Positions 1 through 7,886 of a stretch of DNA of 14,675 bases are shown piece after piece (the first letter of the stretch is position 1; each line of letters opens with the position of its first letter). The DNA is from CAZBBB01 sp964490005. Lineage in GTDB: Bacteria > Planctomycetota > B15-G4. The notes under the pieces were generated by a model that made no database searches, was not told the DNA's origin, and saw only the letters and a list, made by a program, of their open reading frames with translations. The position numbers and the translations under genes were made by a program. Location: the NCBI GenBank assembly GCA_964490005.1, contig CAZBBB010000081.1:1-14675 (forward strand). Reading direction: 5' to 3'.

Positions 1-1
1 C

Positions 2-910
2 CTGGCGCTGCTCGCCGGCCTGCCGGTCGACGACGCGCGGCTCGCGCTGCCCGACCGGCGCGCGCGCGGTGCGGGCGCGCTGCTCGCCGCGGCGCGCCTG
101 ATGCGCGAGCGGCGCTTCGATCTGGCGCTGCTCTGCACCAACTCGTTCTCGTCGGCGCTGGCCGTGCGGCTCGCGGGCGTGCCGCGTCGCATCGGCTATG
201 CGGGCGGCGGGCGCTCGCTGCTGCTCACGACCGCGCTGCCCAGCGCCCCCGAGCGGGGCCAGCACCGCCGGCCGCAACCGATGACGGAGTTCTATCTGGG
301 GCTGGCCGACGCGGTCGGCGTGCCGCGCGCCGGTCATCGCACGCAGCTCGTCGTCGCGCCCGAGGACGAGGCGCGCGCCGAAGCCTGGTTGGCGCGGCAC
401 GGACTGACGGGTGCCGCGCCGCTCGTCGGCATCCATGGCGGGGCCTCCTTCGGGCCGAGCAAGCTCTGGTATCCCGAGCGCTGGGCGGCCGTGGCCGACG
501 CGCTGGCCGAGCGCCACGGCGCGCGCACGATCCTGTTCTGCGGGCCGGGCGAGGAGCGCGACGTGCGCGCCATCGCGGCCGCCGCCAGGCACCCGCTCGC
601 GAGCGCCGCCGAGGACCCCGTCGATCTGGGGCTGCTCAAGGCGCTCGTCAAGCGCCTGTCGCTGCTCGTCTGCACCGACGCCGGGCCGCGCCACGTCGCG
701 CCGCCCTTCGACGTGCCCGTCGTCACGCTGCTCGGGCCCACCGACCCGCGTCACAGCAACACCAACCTCGCGCAGACGATCGTGCTGCGCACCGGCGTGG
801 AGTGCTCGCCCTGCCAGCTCAAGGTCTGCCCGATCGACCACCGCTGCATGACGCGCCTCTCCGTCGAGATGGTGCTCGCGGCCTGCGAGCGGCAACTGGC
901 CCCGGGCTGA
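2..910 (+). CDS. waaF: ADP-heptose:LPS heptosyltransferase (WaaF-like), 5' end cut off by window edge
   Basis: Glycosyltransferase family 9 enzyme that adds heptose to the lipopolysaccharide inner core on the cytoplasmic face of the inner membrane. The frame is open from base 2, so the ATG at 101 is internal. About 302 residues are visible against the usual 340-350, so roughly 40-50 N-terminal residues lie outside the window. Visible family marks are an RIGY segment near the start, the donor-domain VGIHGGASFGPSKLWYPERW stretch (bases about 424-483), the FCGPGEERDV segment, and a nucleotide-sugar pocket TDAGPRHVA (the usual form is TNDSGxxHVA) followed by VPVVTLLGPTDPRH. The C-terminal cysteine-rich CSPCQLKVCPIDHRCM run is typical of heptosyltransferase II. 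The substitution of AGPRHVAPPF for the usual SGxMHVAAAL is a variant, not an obvious break. The specific acceptor cannot be decided from sequence, so heptosyltransferase I or another GT9 member remains possible. Confidence 0.88.
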   Translation: MALLAGLPVDDARLALPDRRARGAGALLAAARLMRERRFDLALLCTNSFSSALAVRLAGVPRRIGYAGGGRSLLLTTALPSAPERGQHRRPQPMTEFYLGLADAVGVPRAGHRTQLVVAPEDEARAEAWLARHGLTGAAPLVGIHGGASFGPSKLWYPERWAAVADALAERHGARTILFCGPGEERDVRAIAAAARHPLASAAEDPVDLGLLKALVKRLSLLVCTDAGPRHVAPPFDVPVVTLLGPTDPRHSNTNLAQTIVLRTGVECSPCQLKVCPIDHRCMTRLSVEMVLAACERQLAPG

Positions 911-967
911 GGGCTCGGAAAGCACGGGGCTCGCGCACGCGCCCTTCACCACCACGGCCGCGGCGCG

Positions 968-1040
968 GGGCGGGAGTTGCGGGGCCTTCGAGCGGCAGCC
1001 TTTCGGGGGGCAGAGCGAGAAGGCCCCGCAACTCGCGCCC
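968..1040. terminator. Large inverted repeat between convergent genes, probable bidirectional terminator
   Basis: The arms 968-989 and 1019-1040 are complementary over 22 bp with one mismatch. The inner 16 bp (GAGTTGCGGGGCCTTC at 974-989) are perfect. A 29-nt loop separates them. The repeat fills most of the 145-bp gap between the end of the heptosyltransferase gene at 910 and the end of the minus-strand gene at 1056, where a terminator serving both strands is expected. Neither side carries a T-run, so it is not a classical rho-independent terminator. It may act as a 3'-end stabilising hairpin or with Rho. Confidence 0.6.
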
Positions 1041-1055
1041 TGAGCGCTCCCGTCC

Positions 1056-3755
1056 CTAAAGCTCCCTGACCTCGATCTTGCGGAACTCGACCACGCTGCC
1101 GTCGTGGTGCTGCTGCAGCGCGATGTGGCCGTGGCTGTGGCGGCGCTCGGGGTCGATCACGTCGGAGACGAGCACGCCGTTGACGAACACCTGAAGGTGC
1201 GTGCCCTCGGGCACGTCGCGCACGCGGATCTCCTGCGTGAACCAGGTGTCGAAGCCGACCAGCGAGACCTTCACGGGTGACAGGCCGTAGAGCGAGCCGG
1301 TCTTGACCGGGTCGCTGAAGCTCGAGTTCACCTGGGCCTCGTAACCGGCCGGCCAGCCCTCGCCGAGCGCGGCGCGCACGTACATTCCGGAGTTGCCCCC
1401 GTCCGAGATGCGCAGCTCGCAGCGCAGCGCGATGTCCCGGTAGTCGCCGCGCGGCGAGAACAGGTGCGAGCGCGGGCCGGTGCCCGTGAGGATGCCGTCC
1501 TCGACGGCCCAGCCGCCCTTGCTCGGGTCCTCGGCGCGCACCGACCAGCCCTCGATGTCCACGCCGTTGAAGAGCGAGACCCAGCGCTCGCCGGCGGCCG
1601 GCCCCTGCGCGGCCGGGTCGGGCTTGAAGCGCAGCGTGCGCAGCGCGACGAGGCCGCGCGCGCCGGTGAGCACGAGCGGGCCGGCCTCGGCCTCGGGCTG
1701 CCCGAAGAGCGGCGCGCCGGCCGAAGGGCCGTGAAACTCGATCTCGTCGTGCATCAGGATGTCGTCGACCATGACGCGGTGCAGGCGCGCGTTGGCGGTC
1801 TTGCGGCCCTGCGCGTCGAAGCGCGGCGGTTCGTAGCGCAGGTCGAGTTCGAGCCACTGGCCCGCGCCCGTCCAGACGGGCAGGGCGGGCGCGCGCTCGC
1901 CGCCGTCGGGCAGCAGCAGCGCGCCGCAGCTCTCCTTGCTCGAGCCGAGGCGCAGGCCGTAGCGGCCCGCGACGTACACGGCGCTCTCGCCGCCCTCGGG
2001 CAGCATGAACTCGACGTGGTAGCGTCCGTCGCCGAGGTCCCAGCGCGAGACGTAGTCGCTGCTGCTGCCGTCGGCGGCGTTCACCAGCGCGTCGACGCCC
2101 TCCGAGACGTACAGCCTGCTCGCGTCGTCGGGGTCGAGCTGTGCGTTGACGAGCTGCCAGCCGCTCGAACGCCAGCCGTCGAAGGCGTCGCCATAGGTCA
2201 GGCGCAACCAGCCCTCGTCGCCGCTCACGCGCGGCGGGGGCGGCGGGGCCAGCTTGACGACCTGCTCGGCCGGCGGCGGCTTGCCCGGCAGGCGATTCAC
2301 GGTGTAGGCGAACTCGGGGTGCGCGAGCGGCGCGCCGCTCGCGCTCACGATGTTCGAGAGCACCGCGCGCGCCACCATGCCGGGCACGAGGTCGGGCGCG
2401 TGCAGCTCCAGCGCGAGGCGGTCGTCGGCGACCGTGACCGACGTGACCTGCCGCTGCACGGTGCGCCGCTCGGGCGAGCCGTATTCCCACCACCAGTCGT
2501 AGTCGTACTGCGTGAGGAGGATGTCCTCGGGGCCCGGCGCGCAGTCCGGGGCGAGCGGCTGCGTGAACGTGATGCGGAAGCCGTCGGACAGCACCTTCAC
2601 GTCCTGCATCTCGAAGGGCACCGTGCCGTTCCAGCGGATGCGCACCAGGCCGTCGGGCGGGGGCAGTCCGCCCCAGCCGCGATTGGTGAGGCCGGCGATG
2701 AGCGAGCCGTCGGGCGCGAAGCTCAGGCGGAAGGCCGAGCCGACTTTCTCGAGGAAGGGCCAGCACACGCCCTGCAACTCGCCCTCGACCTCCTCGAGCG
2801 AAACGCGCAGCAGCAGGCCGTTGGTGAGCTCGGCGACGAACAGCTGCCCGGCGAAGGGGCCGAAGGCCCCGCCCGTCGTGTCGGCCACGAGATTGCCCGC
2901 GCTGCGCGACCACTTGTAGGGCAACCACACGGCGGCCGGCGTGCGCGTGACGCCCTCGGGCGGCAGCTCGCGGCTGACCTTCATCCCGTGGCGCTGGTAG
3001 TCGGCCGTCCAGTCGAGCCCGGCGGGATGGCTGAAGAAACTCCCTTCCGTCACTTCGACGATGGGGCAGGCCGGCATCCAGTCGCCCTGATTGTCGGTGA
3101 CGAGCAGGCGTCCGTGTGCGTCGAAGCCCAGACCCGCGGGGCTGCGAAAGCCCGTGGCGAGCGGCGTGAACTCGCCGTCGGGCGAGATGCGCGCGACCCA
3201 GCCGCGATACGGCACCGTCGACGCGCCCAGCCACCACTCCGGCGAACCGAAACTCACGTTGAACGAAACGTAGAAGTTGCCGTCCGCATCGACCGGCAGC
3301 CCGAACCCGAACTCGTGGTAGTTGCCGGAGAGGCCCCAGGCGTTGCAGATCGTCGTGAGCTGGTCGCAGCGCCCGCTCTCGGCGAGGCCCGAGAGCCGCG
3401 ACAGCTCGCCGCGCTGCATGACGAAGATCTCGTCGCCGCCCGGCGTATCCATCGACGCGCCGCGCTTGACCGCCAGCCCGAGGCCCTCGTCGAGGCCTTC
3501 CGCGTAGAGCGAGAAGCGCGCGTCCCGGATGTCGCGCGCGAGCGGGTTCTCGACGTGCCAGACCTGTCCGCGCCGCGTGCTCAGGACCAGACGGCCGTCG
3601 CTCATCCAGTCGAGGCCGCCGACTTCGAGCACGGCGCCCGGCGGCGGATCGTAGCGCTCGATGACCCAGGGCGGCGCCGATTGGGCGAGCACGTCGGTCG
3701 GAACCAGGGCGCCGAGCACGGCGGTCGCGATAGCGAGACGCAGCACTCTGCTCAT
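1056..3755 (-). CDS. Secreted beta-propeller protein with linker domain and two C-terminal 3-keto-disaccharide hydrolase (DUF1080) domains
   Basis: 899 residues. Residues 1-24 are a signal peptide ending VLA-Q, so the protein should be exported. About 30-375 is a propeller of the glucose/sorbosone dehydrogenase or PVC 'heme-binding' type, with repeats such as GLDWMSDGRLVLST, LGFDAHGRLLVTDNQGDW and LSFAPDGSLIAG. About 378-490 is the small beta domain that follows such propellers in planctomycete and verrucomicrobial proteins (DGFRITFTQPL, YDYDWWWEYGSPE, HPEFAYTVNRLP). After a proline-rich linker (503-508), a divergent concanavalin-like domain covers about 512-705. A canonical DUF1080 domain covers about 715-898, with SLFNGVDIEGW, GGNSGMYVR, GYEAQVN, KTGSLYGLS and GHIALQQHHDGSVVEFR. 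The start ATG overlaps the stop of the upstream cytochrome gene (ATGA, 3752-3755), which implies coupled translation. The likely role is binding, oxidation or cleavage of (3-keto) carbohydrates outside the cytoplasm. The exact substrate, and whether the propeller is catalytic, are unknown. Confidence 0.85.
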   Translation of the reverse strand: MSRVLRLAIATAVLGALVPTDVLAQSAPPWVIERYDPPPGAVLEVGGLDWMSDGRLVLSTRRGQVWHVENPLARDIRDARFSLYAEGLDEGLGLAVKRGASMDTPGGDEIFVMQRGELSRLSGLAESGRCDQLTTICNAWGLSGNYHEFGFGLPVDADGNFYVSFNVSFGSPEWWLGASTVPYRGWVARISPDGEFTPLATGFRSPAGLGFDAHGRLLVTDNQGDWMPACPIVEVTEGSFFSHPAGLDWTADYQRHGMKVSRELPPEGVTRTPAAVWLPYKWSRSAGNLVADTTGGAFGPFAGQLFVAELTNGLLLRVSLEEVEGELQGVCWPFLEKVGSAFRLSFAPDGSLIAGLTNRGWGGLPPPDGLVRIRWNGTVPFEMQDVKVLSDGFRITFTQPLAPDCAPGPEDILLTQYDYDWWWEYGSPERRTVQRQVTSVTVADDRLALELHAPDLVPGMVARAVLSNIVSASGAPLAHPEFAYTVNRLPGKPPPAEQVVKLAPPPPPRVSGDEGWLRLTYGDAFDGWRSSGWQLVNAQLDPDDASRLYVSEGVDALVNAADGSSSDYVSRWDLGDGRYHVEFMLPEGGESAVYVAGRYGLRLGSSKESCGALLLPDGGERAPALPVWTGAGQWLELDLRYEPPRFDAQGRKTANARLHRVMVDDILMHDEIEFHGPSAGAPLFGQPEAEAGPLVLTGARGLVALRTLRFKPDPAAQGPAAGERWVSLFNGVDIEGWSVRAEDPSKGGWAVEDGILTGTGPRSHLFSPRGDYRDIALRCELRISDGGNSGMYVRAALGEGWPAGYEAQVNSSFSDPVKTGSLYGLSPVKVSLVGFDTWFTQEIRVRDVPEGTHLQVFVNGVLVSDVIDPERRHSHGHIALQQHHDGSVVEFRKIEVREL

Positions 3756-4894
3756 CGCTGCGACATCGTGAGCAGGATCAGGTCGAAGGTCACCCAGCGC
3801 TCGCCGACGAAGGGCGTCAGGGCGAGATGGTACGCGTCGCCGAAGTCGAGCACGGCGTGGGCCTGCGCGGGCTTCGACCCGAAGCGCGGCCCGACGACTC
3901 CGTGCAGCGTTACCAACCCCGCGTCATCGGTGCTCTGCCACCAGGACTGCGGGACGTCGGACGCGTAGCCGAGCTCGGGCCTCTCGCCCTGCATCGCCGC
4001 GACCTTGCGCGGCAGCGGCAGGCGCATGAGACAGGGTTGCGGCATGAGGCGCACGTGGCGCACGAAACCGGCGCCGTGCTCGACGACGAGGGCCGCCGCC
4101 GACTCGGTGACGGCCATGAAGGGTTCGCCGTCGGGTGTGAAGACGCGCGCTTCGAGCGACCAGCCCGACGGTTCGAGACCCGAGTCGCGACTGGCGTTCA
4201 GTCGAGTCTCGTACGGAAACGACGGATCTCCATCGCTGCCGTGTTCCCAGAACATCGGCGCCGGGTCGCCGCCTTCGAAGAGGTGCACGATCTTGCCGAG
4301 CGGGGCCAGCGGCGTGCCGCCGCGGCCGCTCCAGTCGGTGCGGCGGACGAACTCGCCCTGGCGCACGGCGAGCAGGCGCAGGTCGTCGATGCGGTACTCG
4401 AAGGACAGGCCGTCGGTGCCGCCGACGAGCAGGCCGCGCGGGCGCAGCGGCGCGCCGTCGACGACGGGCGGCAGGATGCCGCGCACGAAGAGCGGCCGAT
4501 CGCGCACGACCATGATCGCCGCGCTCTCGTCGACGACGGTCTCGGCCGGGCCGAGCGAGCGCACGTAGCCGGCCAGGTCGGAGAGCTGCTCGTCGCTGAA
4601 CGACGTCCCGAAACCCGCCATCGGCGAGCCCGGAATGCCCGAGACGATCGTGCGCGAGATGGCCTCGACCGTGTTGCCGAAGGAGAAGCCGCCGTCCTTG
4701 AAGCTGCGCGCGGGACGGTCGAGCACGGCGCTGCCCTGGCCGCTGCCGTCGAGGCCGTGGCAGCTCGCGCAGTTGTTCTCGAACAGCGCGCGGCCGGGCG
4801 CGTCGGCGGCGGGCGCCTGGTCCTGCGCCGCGCCCTGTCCGGCGAGCGCCGCCAGCGCGAGCAAGGCGACGAGGAGGGCGCGCGCGGTCGGCAT
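3752..4894 (-). CDS. Secreted mono-heme cytochrome c with a large uncharacterised C-terminal domain
   Basis: 380 residues from the ATG at 4894. I chose this start because a clean signal peptide follows (residues 1-23, hydrophobic core ALLVALLALAALA, ending GAA-Q). The open frame upstream has no leader and runs antisense through the divergent methyltransferase gene. A single class I cytochrome c domain covers about 32-115, with the heme site CASCH (Cys42, Cys45, His46). Met92 in GSPMAGFG is the likely distal ligand, and the final helix is DLAGYVRSL. The remaining 260 or so residues form a beta-rich domain I do not firmly recognise. Its WSGRGGTPLAPLG motif and 'LLVGGTDGLSFEYRIDDLRL' segment are reminiscent of DUF6797-type proteins of Planctomycetota and Verrucomicrobiota, but that is a weak impression. 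The gene is first in a two-gene unit with the propeller/DUF1080 gene, for which it could be the electron acceptor. Confidence 0.85.
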   Translation of the reverse strand: MPTARALLVALLALAALAGQGAAQDQAPAADAPGRALFENNCASCHGLDGSGQGSAVLDRPARSFKDGGFSFGNTVEAISRTIVSGIPGSPMAGFGTSFSDEQLSDLAGYVRSLGPAETVVDESAAIMVVRDRPLFVRGILPPVVDGAPLRPRGLLVGGTDGLSFEYRIDDLRLLAVRQGEFVRRTDWSGRGGTPLAPLGKIVHLFEGGDPAPMFWEHGSDGDPSFPYETRLNASRDSGLEPSGWSLEARVFTPDGEPFMAVTESAAALVVEHGAGFVRHVRLMPQPCLMRLPLPRKVAAMQGERPELGYASDVPQSWWQSTDDAGLVTLHGVVGPRFGSKPAQAHAVLDFGDAYHLALTPFVGERWVTFDLILLTMSQR

Positions 4895-5014
4895 CGGCGC
4901 GGCATTGTGTCGCGCCGCGCGTCGGCAGGCCAGCCCCGCGTGTGGCGAGCGGCGCGGGAGGCATGGCACGATGCTCCGCTCGCACCCCGACGCGGAGCCG
5001 CGGCCCTGAAGATC
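4895..5014. promoter_or_regulatory. Divergent intergenic region with a candidate -10 box for the cytochrome gene
   Basis: This 120-bp gap separates two divergently transcribed units, so it must hold promoters for both. On the minus strand a CACAAT hexamer (4904-4909; compare TATAAT) lies 9 nt before the ATG at 4894. If it is used, the transcript would be almost leaderless. No convincing -35 box is seen. On the plus strand a GGAG at 4993-4996 could serve as ribosome-binding site for the methyltransferase. I see no clear operator or plus-strand promoter. Confidence 0.3.
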
Positions 5015-6199
5015 GTGCCGGACATCTCGCCCGCGCCCGGCGGCGCGACGAACCGCCCGGTCGTCGAGCTGAAGGTGCATCCCAGTCCGCACCCCTTCGT
5101 GCGGCGCGGACTGGTCGTGCGGCCGCCGCGCGCTCCGAGCGGCTCGCTCGTCACGGTGCACGCGCCGGGCGGCATCGTGCTGGGCGACGCCTTCTGGAAC
5201 GACACCAGCGAGATCGCGCTGCGGCGCCTGACCGACGGCGACGTCCGCTTCGACACCGAGCGCCTGACGGCCCTGCTCGACCAGGCGCTCGCGCTGCGCG
5301 AGGGACTTCCCGGCGCCGAAGAGGCCGTGCGCCTCGTGCACGCGGAGGGCGACGGCCTGTCGGGGCTGATCGTCGACCGTTACGGCGAGGTGCTCGTGGC
5401 CGAACTCTACAGCGCCGGTTGGGCCGGTTGGGTGCAGCCGGCGCTCGAGCACCTGCACGCCCGGCTCGGGACGCGGCACCACCGCGTCGGCATGAGCGAG
5501 CGCGTCGGCTGGCTCGAGGGCATCGCGCCCTTCGACGCGCGCAGCCCGCTGTGCCCCGACTCGGTGCGCATCACCGAGCACGGCGTGCGCTACAAGGTCG
5601 ACCTCGCGAGCGGCCACAAGACGGGTTTCTTCTGCGATCAGCGCGCCAACCGGCAGCGCCTCGCGCAACTCGCGCGCGGCCACCTGCTCGACCTGTGCTG
5701 CCACACGGGCGGCTTCGCGGTCGCCGCCGCCGTGGCCGGACACTGCGACGAGATCACGGCGATCGACCTCGACGAGGCGGCGCTCGAAGTCGCCAAGGAC
5801 AACGCCAACCTCAACCAGAAGCGCGTGCGCTTCAGCCAGGCCGATGCCTTCGACTGGCTGCGGCAGGCGCAGGGCGCCGGCAAGCGCTTCGAGACGGTCG
5901 TGCTCGACCCGCCCAAATTCATCCCCAGCCGGCGCGACGAGGAGACCGGGCGCGGCAAGTACCACGACCTCAACCGGCTGGCCTTCTCGGTCGTGGCGCC
6001 GGGCGGCTGGCTGCTCACCTGTTCGTGCTCGGGGCTGCTGCCGGCGGCCGAATTCCGGCAGCTCGTCACGACGGCGGCGCGCAAGGCCGGCCGCCGCGCG
6101 ATCCTGCTGGACAGCACGGGCGCCGGTCCCGACCATCCCGTGCTGCTCGAGTGCCCCGAGACCGAGTACCTCAAGTGCCTGTGGATCCGCGTGTGGTGA
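5015..6199 (+). CDS. rlmI: RlmI-like class I SAM-dependent RNA (cytosine-5) methyltransferase
   Basis: A methyltransferase of the RlmI/YccW family, which methylates C5 of a cytosine in 23S rRNA (C1962 in E. coli). With the GTG start at 5015 it has 394 residues, close to the E. coli enzyme (396). Domains are an N-terminal PUA-like RNA-binding region (about 15-80), a middle domain with GLSGLIVDRYGEVLV and the family signature GHKTGFFCDQR, and a C-terminal Rossmann domain. SAM motif I is LLDLCCHTGGF (Asp226), then ITAIDLDEAAL, DPPKF (Asp298) and TCSCSG, whose cysteines 336 and 338 match the catalytic region. The start is uncertain. No in-frame ATG lies nearby. CTG at 5006 has better spacing from GGAG at 4993, and GTG at 4940 would give a longer protein. 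The gene is first of four overlapping genes, and its TGA overlaps the next GTG by 4 nt. Confidence 0.87.
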   Translation: MPDISPAPGGATNRPVVELKVHPSPHPFVRRGLVVRPPRAPSGSLVTVHAPGGIVLGDAFWNDTSEIALRRLTDGDVRFDTERLTALLDQALALREGLPGAEEAVRLVHAEGDGLSGLIVDRYGEVLVAELYSAGWAGWVQPALEHLHARLGTRHHRVGMSERVGWLEGIAPFDARSPLCPDSVRITEHGVRYKVDLASGHKTGFFCDQRANRQRLAQLARGHLLDLCCHTGGFAVAAAVAGHCDEITAIDLDEAALEVAKDNANLNQKRVRFSQADAFDWLRQAQGAGKRFETVVLDPPKFIPSRRDEETGRGKYHDLNRLAFSVVAPGGWLLTCSCSGLLPAAEFRQLVTTAARKAGRRAILLDSTGAGPDHPVLLECPETEYLKCLWIRVW

Positions 6200-7116
6200 A
6201 GCCCGTGCTCGTCGTGCATGGCGGGGCCGGCGCGCTGGCGAGCGACGAGGACCGCCGGCTGTACCTGCAGGGCGTGTCGGACGCGCTCGACGCGGGGCTG
6301 GCGGCGCTCGCGCGCGACGCGAAGAGCGCGGTGCTCGCGGCGGTCGAGCACCTCGAACGCCACTCGATCTGCAACGCGGGCGTCGGCGCGGTGCTCGCGG
6401 CCGACGGCGCGGCCTGGCTGGATGCGGGCTACATGTGCGGCACGACCCGCCGCTACGGCGGCGTGACGGGCGTGCGCGACTGCCCGGTGCCGGTGCGCCT
6501 GGCCGAGCGGCTCTCGCACGAGGGCGACTTCGGTCGGCTGCTCTCGCCGCCCGGCGTCGACGGTCTCGCGGCCGAGTGGGGCCTGCCGACCTGCGCGAAC
6601 GAGGAGCTGATCACCGCCCGCACGCGGCGCATCTGGGAAGAGCGCCGCGCCCTGCGCGCCGCGCCGCCGCCCGCCGGCCTGGCGCCCTTCCTCGACACGG
6701 TCGGCGCGGTGGCGCTCGACGCGGGCGGGCACGTCGCGGCGGCCGTCTCGACCGGCGGCACGAGCTGGAAGCGGCGCGGCCGCGTGGGCGACTCGCCGAT
6801 CGTCGGCGCCGGCTACTGGGCCGACGACGCGCGCGGCGCCTGCGTCACGACCGGCGTGGGCGAGGCGCTGCTGCGCCAGGGGACGGCGCGCCGCGCGGTG
6901 GAGCTGCTGACGGACAGCCGCACGCCGCTGCAGGCCGCGCGCGCGGCGCTGGCCGAACTCGTCGACCACGAGGGCGATGCGCGCGGGACCGGCGGACTCA
7001 TCCTGGTGCGGCCCGACGGCACGGTCGCGCTCGACCACAACAGCCGCGAGATGTCGGCGGGCTGGGCGCAGGTCGGCGGCGGGCGCCGCGTCACGCACCT
7101 GTGGCGCGGCGCATGA
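6196..7116 (+). CDS. Isoaspartyl peptidase / L-asparaginase (Ntn hydrolase, plant-type)
   Basis: 306 residues. An enzyme of the threonine peptidase T2 family that cleaves isoaspartyl dipeptides and, more weakly, asparagine. It matures by self-cleavage into two subunits. The N-terminus VLVVHGGAGAL is the family opening, and NAGVGAVLAADG is the small-subunit motif. The nucleophile is Thr168 in DTVGAVALD, which begins the beta subunit. Downstream come STGGTSWKRRGRVGDSPIVGAG (substrate-binding Arg and Asp), TTGVGEALLR and GTGGLILV. All expected active-site segments are present, so it should be functional. The GTG start at 6196 overlaps the upstream TGA by 4 nt; the adjacent GTG at 6193 is an equal alternative. 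The gene ends in an ATGA overlap with the next gene. It probably recycles or removes isoaspartyl peptides that arise from protein ageing. Sitting between two RNA methyltransferase genes gives no obvious functional clue. Confidence 0.9.
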   Translation: MKPVLVVHGGAGALASDEDRRLYLQGVSDALDAGLAALARDAKSAVLAAVEHLERHSICNAGVGAVLAADGAAWLDAGYMCGTTRRYGGVTGVRDCPVPVRLAERLSHEGDFGRLLSPPGVDGLAAEWGLPTCANEELITARTRRIWEERRALRAAPPPAGLAPFLDTVGAVALDAGGHVAAAVSTGGTSWKRRGRVGDSPIVGAGYWADDARGACVTTGVGEALLRQGTARRAVELLTDSRTPLQAARAALAELVDHEGDARGTGGLILVRPDGTVALDHNSREMSAGWAQVGGGRRVTHLWRGA

Positions 7117-7886
7117 CGGTCGCGACGCGGGCGCAGGTCGAGCGGCTGGCGGCTCTCGGCAGCCCGGCCGACCGGCGCCGCGCCGGCGCCTTCCTGATCG
7201 AGGGCGAGCGGCTGCTGGCCGAGGCGCTCGCAGCGGGTTGCGCGCCCGAACTCGTCGCGCTCGACGAGCGCGGCGTCGACGCGGCGGGCGACCTGCTCGA
7301 GCGCGCGCGCGCGGCCGGGGCGGCGATCGTGCAGCTGAGCGAGCGCGCCGCGCGGCGGCTCTCCGACCGCGAGAACGCGCGGGGGCTGCTCGCGATCGTG
7401 CCCCTGCCCGCGCCCTGGGACGGCGCGCTGCCGACGCGGGGCAGGGCGCTGCTCGTCGCGCTGTGCGGCGTGCAGGACCCGGGCAACGTCGGCACGCTGC
7501 TGCGCTCGGCGGCGGCCTTCGGCGCGCACGCGGCATTGCTCACCCCGGGCTGCGCCGACGCCTTCGGCCCCAAGGTCGTGCGCGCGGCGGCCGGCAGCGT
7601 GCTGCGCCTGCCGCTCGCGCACCCCTCCGTCGACGAGCTGGCGGGCCTCGCCGCGCGGCACGCGCTGCAGCTCGTCGCCGCGCAGACGCCGGGCGCGCCG
7701 GGCGAGGAGGCGCTCGGCGCGCTGCCCGCGCGCTGCCTGCTGCTGCTCGGTCACGAGACGCGCGGCGCCCCGCGGCTGCCGGGCGCGCGCACGGTGTGCA
7801 TCGCCCACGAGCCGCAGGTCGAGAGCCTCAACGTGGCGATGGCCGGGTCGATCCTGCTCGCCGACTGGTACCGGAGCGGGACGTGA
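7113..7886 (+). CDS. SpoU/TrmH-family RNA 2'-O-ribose methyltransferase
   Basis: 257 residues, normal for SPOUT enzymes of the TrmH/RlmB type, which methylate a ribose 2'-OH in tRNA or rRNA using SAM held in a trefoil knot. An N-terminal L30e-like substrate-binding domain covers about 1-95, with RRAGAFLIEGERLLAEAL and RLSDRENARGLLAIV. All three SPOUT motifs are present: motif 1 QDPGNVGTLLRSAAAFG (Asn125, followed by the conserved Arg), motif 2 LLLLGHETRG (Glu215) and motif 3 VESLNVAMAGSILL (Asn240). It is therefore expected to be active. The RNA target cannot be assigned. The ATG at 7113 overlaps the upstream TGA (ATGA), and the stop overlaps the next gene's GTG (GTGA), so it is the third member of a translationally coupled operon. 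Confidence 0.9.
   Translation: MTVATRAQVERLAALGSPADRRRAGAFLIEGERLLAEALAAGCAPELVALDERGVDAAGDLLERARAAGAAIVQLSERAARRLSDRENARGLLAIVPLPAPWDGALPTRGRALLVALCGVQDPGNVGTLLRSAAAFGAHAALLTPGCADAFGPKVVRAAAGSVLRLPLAHPSVDELAGLAARHALQLVAAQTPGAPGEEALGALPARCLLLLGHETRGAPRLPGARTVCIAHEPQVESLNVAMAGSILLADWYRSGT

Noticed and set aside
1464..3968. 834-codon open frame on the plus strand across the propeller/DUF1080 gene
   Set aside because: Its translation is Arg/Ala/Gly-rich with no domain motifs, and it is exactly antisense to a gene with a signal peptide and clear domains. Stop codons are rare in all frames at this GC content.
4895..6136. Long upstream extension of the cytochrome gene frame
   Set aside because: It would be antisense to the methyltransferase gene and would bury the signal peptide in the middle of the protein. 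The ATG at 4894 gives a proper exported cytochrome.
6694..6699. Asp instead of Gly before the catalytic Thr of the isoaspartyl peptidase as a sign of lost self-cleavage
   Set aside because: As I recall, many bacterial family members have Asp-Thr-Val-Gly here, so the change is probably normal.
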